Origin: an uncultured Erysipelotrichaceae bacterium
GTDB taxonomy: Bacteria; Bacillota_I; Bacilli_A; Erysipelotrichales; Coprobacillaceae
NCBI GenBank assembly: GCA_900544435.1
Contig: UQVG01000035.1
Span: forward strand, 1 to 12,330
Direction of reading: 5' to 3'
DNA: 12,330 bases
The position numbers were made by a program, and so were the translations under genes. Every line of letters begins with the position of its first letter. Position 1 is the stretch's first letter. The notes below the pieces were generated by a model. It was not told the DNA's origin and ran no database searches. It was given only the letters and a program-made list of their open reading frames with translations. Shown here piece by piece: positions 1-8,100 of the stretch.

Positions 1-131
1 TTCATTAAGATTTTTTTAATTGGTGATTAGTTTTATAATATTATTATATCTTTGAGGAAAGAAATTCATCACCTAATTTAAAATAACAAAGAATTATTAA
101 AAAGAAGGGGAGAAAATTCTTAATATTTTCA
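1..131. other. Non-coding left edge, no gene seen
   Basis: All frames are stop-rich and no start codon follows the purine-rich stretches at 53-60 and 110-121. An imperfect inverted repeat (18-27 with 68-78, one bulge, about 40-nt loop) is present but has no clear role. TATAAT-like strings occur on both strands near 34-48, without a convincing -35. It may be the upstream region of a gene beyond the left edge. Confidence 0.4.
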
Positions 132-159
132 AAAGAAAAATGAGTATTTAAACTCATTT
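132..159 (-). terminator. Rho-independent terminator-like hairpin after the ATPase gene
   Basis: On the minus strand a perfect 8-bp stem (AAATGAGT / ACTCATTT, at 152-159 and 138-145) with a 6-nt loop is followed by a T-rich tract broken by one C. It starts one base after the stop codon of the ATPase gene. The stem is short and AT-rich, so termination may be weak. Confidence 0.6.
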
Positions 160-1371
160 CTAATAATCTTTACTTAATAAAAAATCTGTTATATTCATTG
201 TTTTGATACCTTCATAGTTGCCACCAGCAAAATCATTTGCCATCACAACATACTTAGGGTAATTATCTCTTATCTCTAAAAGTTGATCATATTCTCTTTT
301 TTGTGTTTTTTCAGATTTTATCTCTTGTGTTACTTGCACATAAATCTTGTCATTTTGCTTTGTAGCAACAAAATCAATTTCTTTATCATTCATTTTTCCT
401 ATATAAACATCATAACCACGTCTTTTAAGTTCTAAATAAACAATATTTTCTAAAGTAGAAGCAACACTATCAACCGTATAACCTAAAACAGCATATCTTA
501 AAGAAATATCCGCAAGATAAAATTTTTCTTGTGTTTTCAAAATTGCTTTCCCTTGAAGATCATATCGAGAACATTTATGAAGAATATATGCTTTCTGCAA
601 TTTTTCTAAATAATTATAAACTGTTTCATTATCGATCTTTCTTTGTTCAGATTTTAAATAGTTAGAAATTGATTTTGCGGAAAAGGTATTTCCAATGTTA
701 TTAAAAGTATATTTTACAACTCTTTCTAATTGGTCTATCTTTTTTATTTGATTTCTACGCACAATATCTGAAAAAATCGTTGAATTATAAATATCTTTTA
801 CAATCGTATAAACTTCATCTTGTGAATAATCTTGTAAATGAGTTGCAGGAAATCCACCTAATCGCACATAATTACTAAATTCTTGTTTTAAATCTTTAAG
901 AGTTGTATAACTTTTTTTAAATGTTAAATATTCTTCAAATGATAAAGTATAAATATGAAAAGTAATATATCTTCCTGTTAAATAAGTTGATATTTCTGAT
1001 GACATCATTCTTGAGTTAGATCCTGTGATATAAATATCTACATCAAAGTCAGAAGCAAGCGTATTAACAACTTTTTCCCAACCTTCAATTTCTTGAATTT
1101 CATCTAAAAATAAATATGTTTTTTTATCTTGTAATATTTTTGATTTCAATTCTATATATAATTCTTTTGTAGTCATATCTTCGTATTCCATTGAATCAAA
1201 ACGATAATTTAATATTTGTTCATCAACAATATTTCTTTCTTCTTTTAATTTTTTCATAATCATTTTTAAAATTGTCGATTTTCCACAACGTCTTACTCCA
1301 GTTAGAATCTTCACAAAAGGAGTATCTACATAAGGCATTATTTTATTTAAATACAAAGGTCTATCAATCAT
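160..1371 (-). CDS. AAA_14 / DUF4143 family ATPase
   Basis: This 403-residue protein is a typical full-length member of the AAA_14-DUF4143 family, a widespread group of P-loop ATPases of poorly known cellular role. The Walker A motif is GVRRCGKST (25-33), with Lys31 and Thr33 for nucleotide and Mg binding. The Walker B motif is YLFLDE (86-91), and a sensor-like ITGSNS lies at 115-120. The middle (about 205-265) looks like a winged-helix segment. The C-terminal DUF4143 part (about 280-400) has a restriction-endonuclease-like core with EID at 331-333 and YVQVTQE at 344-350; the Gln346 position matches the degraded nuclease-like site usual in this family. The ATG at 1371 is preceded by a weak GGTG Shine-Dalgarno. 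The gene has its own promoter and terminator and is separated from the pilus operon by that operon's terminator, so it is probably an independent unit. Substrate and partner are unknown. Confidence 0.88.
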   Translation of the reverse strand: MIDRPLYLNKIMPYVDTPFVKILTGVRRCGKSTILKMIMKKLKEERNIVDEQILNYRFDSMEYEDMTTKELYIELKSKILQDKKTYLFLDEIQEIEGWEKVVNTLASDFDVDIYITGSNSRMMSSEISTYLTGRYITFHIYTLSFEEYLTFKKSYTTLKDLKQEFSNYVRLGGFPATHLQDYSQDEVYTIVKDIYNSTIFSDIVRRNQIKKIDQLERVVKYTFNNIGNTFSAKSISNYLKSEQRKIDNETVYNYLEKLQKAYILHKCSRYDLQGKAILKTQEKFYLADISLRYAVLGYTVDSVASTLENIVYLELKRRGYDVYIGKMNDKEIDFVATKQNDKIYVQVTQEIKSEKTQKREYDQLLEIRDNYPKYVVMANDFAGGNYEGIKTMNITDFLLSKDY

Positions 1372-1394
1372 ATAATCACCACTTTCTTAATTAG

Positions 1395-1423
1395 ATTTTA
1401 TCGCAACAAACTTTCGTTTACAA
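1395..1423 (-). promoter_or_regulatory. Predicted sigma-A promoter of the ATPase gene
   Basis: On the minus strand TTGTAA (1418-1423) is a -35 matching four of six consensus bases, and TAAAAT (1395-1400) is a -10 matching five of six. They are separated by exactly 17 bp. The predicted start is about 20 nt before the ATPase ATG, giving a very short leader. Confidence 0.55.
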
Positions 1424-1424
1424 T

Positions 1425-1451
1425 AGTTTTGCGGTTTTAAACCGCAAAACT
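1425..1451. repeat. Perfect 13-bp palindrome abutting the ATPase promoter
   Basis: Arms 1425-1437 and 1439-1451 are perfect reverse complements around a single central base, with a GCGGTTT core. The element ends one base upstream of the -35 on the minus strand. Neither side carries the T-run of an intrinsic terminator, so an operator or other protein-binding site is more likely. Short outer inverted repeats surround it (1421-1428 with 1465-1472; tcgcaa at 1401-1406 with ttgcga at 1471-1476). Confidence 0.6.
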
Positions 1452-1514
1452 TTATAAAATACATAACTATTGCGATTATATATTAATATTATATGTGTTT
1501 TTATCTTGAATATA

Positions 1515-1542
1515 CAAAAAAGTGATAGAAAATCTACCACTT
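1515..1542 (-). terminator. Rho-independent terminator of the pilus operon
   Basis: Reading the minus strand, a 9-bp stem (1534-1542 with 1520-1528, one G-U pair) with a 5-nt loop runs directly into a run of T. It lies 12 nt after the stop of the last sortase gene, as expected for the end of the operon. Confidence 0.8.
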
Positions 1543-1554
1543 ATATAATACTTT

Positions 1555-2148
1555 TTAATCATTTTGATTTAAAACACAACGAACCGTACATCGTGTTTGC
1601 CCACCTGTAGTACAAGTAAAAAGTGTTAAATCCCAGTTATCATTTCCTGTTTTTTCAATCATCTCGTCCACTTGTTGAGGTTGCAATGTTTCTATATCAG
1701 ATACCTGATAACTCCAAACTCTATTTTCTACATCAATAAAATCAACTTCTGTTGTTTTTTCTAACCATTTAATTGAACTAAAATGTTTAGCATAATTATG
1801 TCCTGCAATCACAAGATTATGACCATAAGTAGAACCATAAAAACGTCCTGGTGCAATCTTTAATCCTTGATAACTCCATTGAGACATTACAGGCAACTCT
1901 AAATCAATAGCTGGAATAGAAATATAACCAATATATTCATTTCCATCTATTACAATTGTCTTCATTTCTTCATTAGAATTATCTTTATTATCTTTTGAAT
2001 CAATTTCCTCTTTTAATTGATCTAAAGTTATTTTTGCATCTTTTTCAGCACGATAAGCATCCCACTGATTATATAAAAAGAGAAATAATGCCGCACTTAC
2101 AAGCATTATTCCTAAAAACATCATAATATTTCCAATTTTCTTTCTCAT
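1555..2148 (-). CDS. Class D-like sortase, probable pilus-anchoring transpeptidase
   Basis: A 197-residue membrane-anchored sortase. Residues 7-26 form an N-terminal transmembrane segment, followed by an acidic, charged linker (about 30-65) and a sortase beta-barrel. The catalytic triad is visible: His117 in AGHNY, Cys179 in TLFTCT and Arg186 in GGQTRC. It has no C-terminal membrane helix and no lid, so it is not a class C polymerase; its size and TLFTCT signature fit class D-like sortases of Firmicutes, though B or E cannot be excluded. I place the start at 2148 rather than the longer in-frame ATG at 2229: the long form would overlap the upstream gene by 79 nt and put a non-signal-like stretch before the membrane segment. 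AAGGGG at 2161-2166 is its likely ribosome site, 12 nt from the ATG, and the start is 2 nt after the upstream stop. Inferred role: attaching the base pilin to peptidoglycan. Confidence 0.85.
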   Translation of the reverse strand: MRKKIGNIMMFLGIMLVSAALFLFLYNQWDAYRAEKDAKITLDQLKEEIDSKDNKDNSNEEMKTIVIDGNEYIGYISIPAIDLELPVMSQWSYQGLKIAPGRFYGSTYGHNLVIAGHNYAKHFSSIKWLEKTTEVDFIDVENRVWSYQVSDIETLQPQQVDEMIEKTGNDNWDLTLFTCTTGGQTRCTVRCVLNQND

Positions 2149-2150
2149 TA

Positions 2151-2813
2151 CTAAGAGTCGCCCCTTTTTAAAATCCATCCAATAGAAAAGAAAATCAATC
2201 CTGATATACACATTACAGGTATTGGCCAAAATAATTGACCTGTTTGTGGTAATCTTTTTTCTGTAGGTTTCTTTTCTGGCTTTTTACTAGAATTAGTTTT
2301 ACTAATAACATTTACTTTAGGAGAAGCATCAACATTATAAGTCCATTTTCCATCTATTTGTAATGGAATAGTCACAAGAAAAGACTTTATTTTTTCATAT
2401 CCTGTTGTAGCTTGTGTTTGAACAACAAGATATAAACCTGTTGTTAAGTTTACATATTTAACATTTCCTTTTTTATCTATTGGTTTTGTTATACTTTGCA
2501 TTGAACTTGTTATTTTATTTTCTAATTGATGAGCAAGTTCACTATCTTGTAAATTATTTAATTGAATTTGACAATTTTCAAATCCATTTGTATATAAATA
2601 ATCAATATTTCCATCTTTAATTTCTGCTTTAGCAACTTGATAAAGCGTTATATTTCCATTAGTTAAAACCTTATTTTCTTTTGCATCTTTTAAAGTAACA
2701 CTAATAGAACCCTTTTGTTGTAAATCAATATCATCAAGTGCATTAACAGATAGGGGACATATTAATAACATAGCCATTACAATTAATTGAATTATAATTC
2801 CTTTATTTCTCAT
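2151..2813 (-). CDS. Small LPQTG pilin subunit, probable base pilin
   Basis: With the ATG at 2813 this is a 220-residue precursor. It has a signal peptide (1-25, likely cleaved after VNA), a compact beta-rich body, a Lys/Pro-rich spacer (about 172-186), and a cell-wall sorting signal with LPQTG at 188-192, a hydrophobic helix and a short charged tail. The sequence WTYNVDASPK (157-166) fits the pilin motif W-x3-V-x3-P-K, so Lys166 is the expected isopeptide acceptor. TGLYLVVQTQATTGY (125-139) resembles the E-box of Spa-type pilin domains but has Gln132 where Glu is usual. A pilin lysine in a small subunit encoded beside a non-class-C sortase is the classical arrangement of a base pilin; this role is inferred. 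The start overlaps the upstream sortase stop (ATGA) and has a strong GGGGG ribosome site. The longer ATG at 2846 lies inside the sortase gene and would precede a normal signal peptide, so I reject it. Confidence 0.85.
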   Translation of the reverse strand: MRNKGIIIQLIVMAMLLICPLSVNALDDIDLQQKGSISVTLKDAKENKVLTNGNITLYQVAKAEIKDGNIDYLYTNGFENCQIQLNNLQDSELAHQLENKITSSMQSITKPIDKKGNVKYVNLTTGLYLVVQTQATTGYEKIKSFLVTIPLQIDGKWTYNVDASPKVNVISKTNSSKKPEKKPTEKRLPQTGQLFWPIPVMCISGLIFFSIGWILKRGDS

Positions 2814-3634
2814 AACTTTTTCCCCCTTTTCATTTTCGTTTGACAAAGTAATAACAAAAGTAAAATAATAAACATCGGTACAGCTAAAGCTGTTGCTACA
2901 AGTAATGGTTCTATACGAAATGCTTCAGATGTAATCTTAACATTTCTTTTACTATTTGTTGGAATGCGATGACCACGAACTAATAAACGTTCAGAATTTA
3001 TCCCATAAGGTGTACATGTCATTAATGTACAATAATCCTTACCTTCCTCTATTTGAAGTCCTTCTGTTTCTGCAGGTTCTACAATAGAAATCTTATCCAC
3101 TTCATATGTCAAAATACGATTTAAAACAGTAATCGTGAAAGTATCTCCAACTTCCATCTTATCAAGATCTGTAAACAACTTGGCACTTGGAAGACCACGA
3201 TGTGCAGAAATAACACTATGTGTACTCTTTCCACCAATAGGGAAACTTGTCCCCTTAAAATGACCACTCGCAATTTCCAAAACAGTTTGATCTGTCCCAT
3301 GATAAATAGGGAGACTTTGATCAATCTTATCAATCGTCACATATCCCATAATTCCTGTTCCTGAAATATCCAATATCTTTTCATATCCTTCAATTTCATC
3401 TGGATTAAAAAATGCATCTGGATGTTGCGCAAGCTTTTCATTATAAGCTTCTGCTTCTTCAAAATACTTTTTAAAATCCTTTTTAGTCATCTTTGATACC
3501 TTTTTATCATAAGTTGCTATTGCTTCAGATTGATTCTTTTGATTAATATAATTGCTTACCGTTGGATATAACAGCACGGATAGGCCTATGATAAAAATGA
3601 TTATTAAAATGTATGAACTATTCTTTTTTTTCAT
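2810..3634 (-). CDS. Class C (pilin) sortase
   Basis: A 274-residue pilin polymerase with the full class C layout: N-terminal transmembrane segment (about 7-25), coiled/charged region, lid region, catalytic barrel, and a C-terminal hydrophobic helix (about 243-264) followed by a basic tail. The catalytic residues are His145 (SAHRG), Cys207 (TLMTCTPYG) and Arg216 (ERLLVRG). The lid that normally reads D-P-F/W appears as D73-A74-F75, so the aspartate and aromatic are kept but the proline is not. The family joins the Thr of one pilin's LPXTG to a Lys of the next. The start at 3634 has AGGGAG at 6 nt; an ATG at 3658 would add eight residues before the signal-anchor and lacks such a site. Its stop overlaps the base pilin start by ATGA. 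The backbone pilin just upstream is its likely main substrate. Confidence 0.92.
   Translation of the reverse strand: MKKKNSSYILIIIFIIGLSVLLYPTVSNYINQKNQSEAIATYDKKVSKMTKKDFKKYFEEAEAYNEKLAQHPDAFFNPDEIEGYEKILDISGTGIMGYVTIDKIDQSLPIYHGTDQTVLEIASGHFKGTSFPIGGKSTHSVISAHRGLPSAKLFTDLDKMEVGDTFTITVLNRILTYEVDKISIVEPAETEGLQIEEGKDYCTLMTCTPYGINSERLLVRGHRIPTNSKRNVKITSEAFRIEPLLVATALAVPMFIILLLLLLCQTKMKRGKKL
2822..2828 (-). promoter_or_regulatory. Ribosome binding site deciding the base pilin start
   Basis: AAGGGGG on the minus strand lies 8 nt before the ATG at 2813, inside the end of the upstream sortase gene. It supports this start over the in-frame ATG at 2846. Confidence 0.75.
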
Positions 3635-3640
3635 AGGCCA

Positions 3641-3646
3641 CTCCCT
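3641..3646 (-). promoter_or_regulatory. Ribosome binding site deciding the class C sortase start
   Basis: AGGGAG on the minus strand, 6 nt before the ATG at 3634. It lies within the longer reading frame beginning at 3658 and favours the shorter start. Confidence 0.75.
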
Positions 3647-3657
3647 AATGTTATCCA

Positions 3658-3687
3658 AAGAATAAGATTTATAAAACTCTTGTTCTT
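3658..3687 (-). other. Intercistronic stem-loop between backbone pilin and sortase genes
   Basis: On the minus strand arms 3678-3687 and 3658-3667 pair over 10 bp with one C-A mismatch. The 10-nt loop can add three more A-T pairs. No T-run follows, so it is not a canonical terminator. It sits in the 61-nt gap between the backbone and sortase genes, where an RNA structure could protect the pilin message or reduce read-through. Confidence 0.45.
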
Positions 3688-3695
3688 CTAACTAC

Positions 3696-5171
3696 TTAAT
3701 CTTCATATTCCATGCGTTTTTTTACTACAAAAAGCACAACTGAAATCACAACTAATAAACCACCGATAATATAGAATAAATATGTACCCATACCACCTGT
3801 ACTAGGTAATGTAATTCCTTTTTTGTTGACAACTTTTGTAGCTAATTCACTTTTATCTGCATTTGTAGTAAAAGTAAGACTTCCAGTTGCAGCATTTCCT
3901 GTTAAACTTGTTAAAATACCTGTACGTTCTTCAGCTTCCCATGCAATTTTATGGTCCGCAGCTACTGTAAATCTAATAGGTGCAATTGTATTGTATCCAT
4001 CTGGTGTTTTTGTTTCTGTTAAAATATAGTCTCCATCATCTAGTCCACTAAAAGTAAATGATGTTCCATCACTAGATTTAACAACTTTAATTGTTTCTTT
4101 ACTTCCATCTTTTAATACTTTTTCTAAAGTAAATTCTGCTCCAGATAATTTTTTTCCATCTGTAGAATCAGCATATTTATCAACAACTACTTTATAAGTA
4201 AAGACAATTACGTTATCCCAAGGTGTTTCACCAGGGTTTTCTGGTTTACCAACTTGTTCATTATTAGGATTATTTGAGAATTCCAATTTTGCTTTATTCA
4301 CATTTCCTTGACTTCCTAATTCTGCCTTATCATTTAATTCAGATGTATATTCAACTGTTATTTTTGAGCCTGCTTTAACAGCAGGAATATCTTTTAAATT
4401 GCTAAAAACAACTTCAAAAGTACATCCGTCTGTTGTAGATGTTACAACTTCATAACCATTTGTTATTGCATTACTATCCACATAAACCTTTACTGAATCT
4501 TTATTAAAAGTTAAACCTTTTTCTTCCTTATCGTGGAATGCAAAATAATAAGTTTTATAATCTGCATAATTAGATGCAACTGTTCCTTCTAATTTAAAAG
4601 GTACTTGATCTCCAATATCGTGATCAGCTGAATCTTGCCATCCAGATGTTGTACCTGTTGTATCATTTGCATCTTTAATTTTCTTTTCAAAAGATGGAAC
4701 ATCTGATTTTGGAGCAATAGTTACATCACCAACAACTTTTACAATATATGTTGTATAAACATCATTTTCTGTTACAGAGTTATCTTTATCTTTAATCAAA
4801 TAATAACCTGCAGCTGCTGCGTATGTACTTCCATTTGTTACTGTAGCTACTGGCGTACTGTTTAAATCTGCATATTTTGTAATTACTGCTAATTTTTCTG
4901 CATCTGTATTACCAGCCACATTAGCAAGTTCTTGTAAAATAGTATCACTAACATCTTCTCCTTCTGTTCCAGTTCCGTTTTGACCCCATTTTACATTGCT
5001 CAAAACATCATTACTTAAATCACCAGTAAAAATTTGATAAATTTCGTATTGATGACCATTTGCAGGAGCTGTAATTGTATAAGTACCAGCTGCTGCAAAA
5101 ACACTAATGCTTGTTACAAGCATCATAGCTAAGCTTAAAGCTATAGCCGTAAACTTCTTCATTACTTTCAT
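3696..5171 (-). CDS. Major (backbone) pilin, SpaA/FctA type, LPSTG-anchored
   Basis: A 491-residue shaft pilin precursor. Residues 1-28 form a signal peptide ending near VFAAA. An N-terminal domain (about 29-150) leads to VTIAPK (150-155), which fits the VxVYPK part of the pilin motif; Lys155 is the likely polymerisation lysine, although the usual Trp is replaced by Val. A D2-type isopeptide domain follows (about 160-300) with FEKKI at 161-165 and a closing Asn near 300. A Cna_B/prealbumin-like domain (about 322-450) has Lys332, the E-box YILTETKTPDGY with Glu386, and Asn449, the expected Lys-Glu-Asn set for an internal bond. LPSTG at 455-459, a hydrophobic helix and a KKR tail form the sorting signal. 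The start at 5171 overlaps the tip gene stop by ATGA. The second ATG at 5162 is too far from the ribosome site to be preferred. The sole cysteine in the mature domains (Cys250) is unlikely to form a disulfide within the chain. Confidence 0.92.
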   Translation of the reverse strand: MKVMKKFTAIALSLAMMLVTSISVFAAAGTYTITAPANGHQYEIYQIFTGDLSNDVLSNVKWGQNGTGTEGEDVSDTILQELANVAGNTDAEKLAVITKYADLNSTPVATVTNGSTYAAAAGYYLIKDKDNSVTENDVYTTYIVKVVGDVTIAPKSDVPSFEKKIKDANDTTGTTSGWQDSADHDIGDQVPFKLEGTVASNYADYKTYYFAFHDKEEKGLTFNKDSVKVYVDSNAITNGYEVVTSTTDGCTFEVVFSNLKDIPAVKAGSKITVEYTSELNDKAELGSQGNVNKAKLEFSNNPNNEQVGKPENPGETPWDNVIVFTYKVVVDKYADSTDGKKLSGAEFTLEKVLKDGSKETIKVVKSSDGTSFTFSGLDDGDYILTETKTPDGYNTIAPIRFTVAADHKIAWEAEERTGILTSLTGNAATGSLTFTTNADKSELATKVVNKKGITLPSTGGMGTYLFYIIGGLLVVISVVLFVVKKRMEYED

Positions 5172-8100
5172 ATTTTTCTTCCCTTTCCCTCTATTTTTTT
5201 ATTTTTCAAGTAATATATAACAGCCACAATCATCATAATTAAGCCACCTAAAGCAACAATCACTTCTCCAAAGCTTCCTGTTTCTGGAAGAACATATGAA
5301 GGGTTTTCGCTCATTTTATTTTTGATTGTAATTGTTCCAAAATTAATACCTTCATTATTGTCATAAGAAACATCATAATTGCTGTTTCCTAATTCTTTAA
5401 CATAATAAGTATAATAAACTCTTTCTCCTGCATCATTTATACTGATAGCAGGTAAATCAGAAATCACCTTTGACCAATTATCACTAGATGTGATGTCATA
5501 AGCACCATAAAAAGTATCGGTTTCCGGTTCCGTAACGTCTAAATCGGAAATCATCATATTTGTTGATAAATTCCAAGAATGCGTATTACCCGTAATAATG
5601 TTTTCCACTTTATTTAATGTAAAGGTATATGTATAAATTACCTTATTACCATCCCATGGTGTTGTTTTTTCAGGAATAATTTCTTCACCATTCAACTTTA
5701 CAGTAGGTGCTAGCGGCGTATTTGCTTCACTATCACCTGTATATGTAACAGTAAATTTCACAACTGAACCAATTCGATAATTTCCTTCAGTAAATTGTTT
5801 TTCTTTAGTGTTTCCCACCATTCCTACATCTATGCTACCGCTTATTTTTGCAATGTTACCCATAGAAGGTGGATACTTACTTGTTCTTTGATAAAGCTGT
5901 ACTCGTACAGTTCCACTATGTCCTACCTCAACATTTCCTTGAGCATCAAACCACTTTTTATTAATTGTTAATTCTGTATTACAACTTTCATTTTCTACAT
6001 AGAAAGTAGTTGATGATTTTGATAAATCAGCAGCTTTTGGCGCTAATTCATTTAAATTTTCAGGCAATTTGTAAATTGTATCTGTATCACTACTAAAATA
6101 GAAATAAAATGCATTCTCTTCTGGATTATCAGAAATTATATAATCCTTTGGCGCAGATGTTTCTATTACACGATATAAAACATTATGATCATATTGTATA
6201 TCGCTATCTTCTTTTTGATACATAATGGTAATTTTACCATCCCTATCTGTTGTATAAGTAATATCTGTATCTTCAAATTGCTCATTATTATATTTTTGTA
6301 ATTTAAAGATTGCACCTGGTAATGTCTTACCATAATTACCTTGACTTACTTTATAAAGAATACCTTTTATATCAGTTGTAACTGCTCCACTGCTTTCTTG
6401 TTTTTTCCATACAACATCATTTTGGTCTTTATCATCTTTATAAGTTGTTCCTAATAGTTCCGCACTATTATGAACATCCAATTTATTTTGAGAATGCCAA
6501 TTATTTGGCATATCTGTTTCAAGTTGATAATCATATTCTAAAATCATTGGCGTACTATCTGGCAGATTTTTACCTACCAATGTACTATATTTGAGATATC
6601 CACCATCAATTTCATAATCAGCTCTTGACTCTTCTACAGTCCATGCCCAAGATTTTATTTCTTCACCTTTTTCAAGTGTCCCATCTTCTTTTTTTATACC
6701 TTGATAAAGCTTAACGCTATCAGTTATTAGTCTTGCATTAATATGATATTTTACAGTTGTTCCATCTCCATCATCTTGTTGACCATAAAAATCAGTAAAA
6801 TATCTAAAAACATCTTTTAATGTTAGTATTTCTGAATCTTCTACGATATCTTTTCCATCTGGATTAAGACTTATAGAATACTTAACACGTCGACTGTTGT
6901 TATCCCATTTTCCAGTTTTATCAATAACTTTACTTTCTTCATGTGATGTATCTTCTGTCCATTTTTGACTTTGATCAGCACTTCCTATATTTCCCTCATC
7001 GTTACTAACAGTTGCACTGTTTTTAAAAGTATATGTCTTACCACTTTCATAATTATTAATGTTGTCTTTATTTACTTTACAAGTAAGAACAATTGTATAA
7101 TCACCATTTGAAAGCTTATTTCCTGTACTTGATGGAGCAACATCTAAAGTCAATTTGTTATCTTCATATTTACCAGAAGCTTGATAATATCCATCTGTAC
7201 CATTTATTGTTCCATCATCTTGTATAATAATATTGGTTAAATTATTTAAGTAATCTCTACCAGCAATTGATACCAATTCAATACCTTCAGGTAAATTATC
7301 TTCAAAAGTTAACTTGCTTGTTTCTTTATTGATATGTGTTTTGATTTTCCAAACAAGAGTTCCATCTGCATTGGTTTTTGTTGTTGTCTCTTTACGACCA
7401 TTTTCATCTGTTTTAATAACACCACTCTTTTCATATCCATAACGAGCGTCAACTTTTTTATCACCGATAGTAACTGTATTATTATAATATGTTGTTCCCA
7501 TATCAGCATCTTCTAAATCTGCTGTTGTTTTATAATCAAAGATAAGTTTTTGTGCACCTTTAGGTACATCTAAATCATTTTTCAATTTAACATTCCATAC
7601 TGTAAATGTTAGATCATTACTATCGCTACTGTTAATTTGTTCCCAAGTATATTCATGACCATCTGATGCTTTAAAAGAAATATCTGCAAGTTTTGTTAAA
7701 TCAAGATTATCTCCAACTTTATTTCCATCACCATCAGTCCAATAAATACCATTTGCCCATTTAATTACTTGTTGACGTGTAAGATATTGTTTTCCTCCGG
7801 AGTTGTTATATTGATCTTGAGTAGGATCATCTTTAATTACCGTATCTTTAGGAAGACTACTAGGCACATCAACTGTTATCTTCCAATGAACTTCTGCTGT
7901 TTTACCATCTTTTGATTCTTTAGCTTCTGTATATTCTTTATTGACACTACCTCCAGGAACATCTACTGTTCCTGTACTTGGCATTCCATCCCCGGTACTA
8001 GGTTTAAAGGTTGCTTTATTAGTAACTGTTTCTTTATCCCATTTTCTATCAGCTTTTGTTCTATATGTAATTGTATAAGTATTGGTATTTTTACCATCAT

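Noticed and set aside
18..78. Imperfect inverted repeat near the left edge
   Set aside because: About 10 bp with a bulge and a 40-nt loop in very AT-rich DNA is close to chance expectation, and no gene or T-run is associated with it.
1425..1451. The palindrome as terminator of the pilus operon
   Set aside because: No T-run follows on the minus strand, and a proper terminator already exists at 1515-1542.
2149..2229. Longer start (2229) for the second sortase
   Set aside because: It would overlap the base pilin gene by 79 nt and add 27 residues before a good membrane anchor. The ATG at 2148 fits operon spacing.
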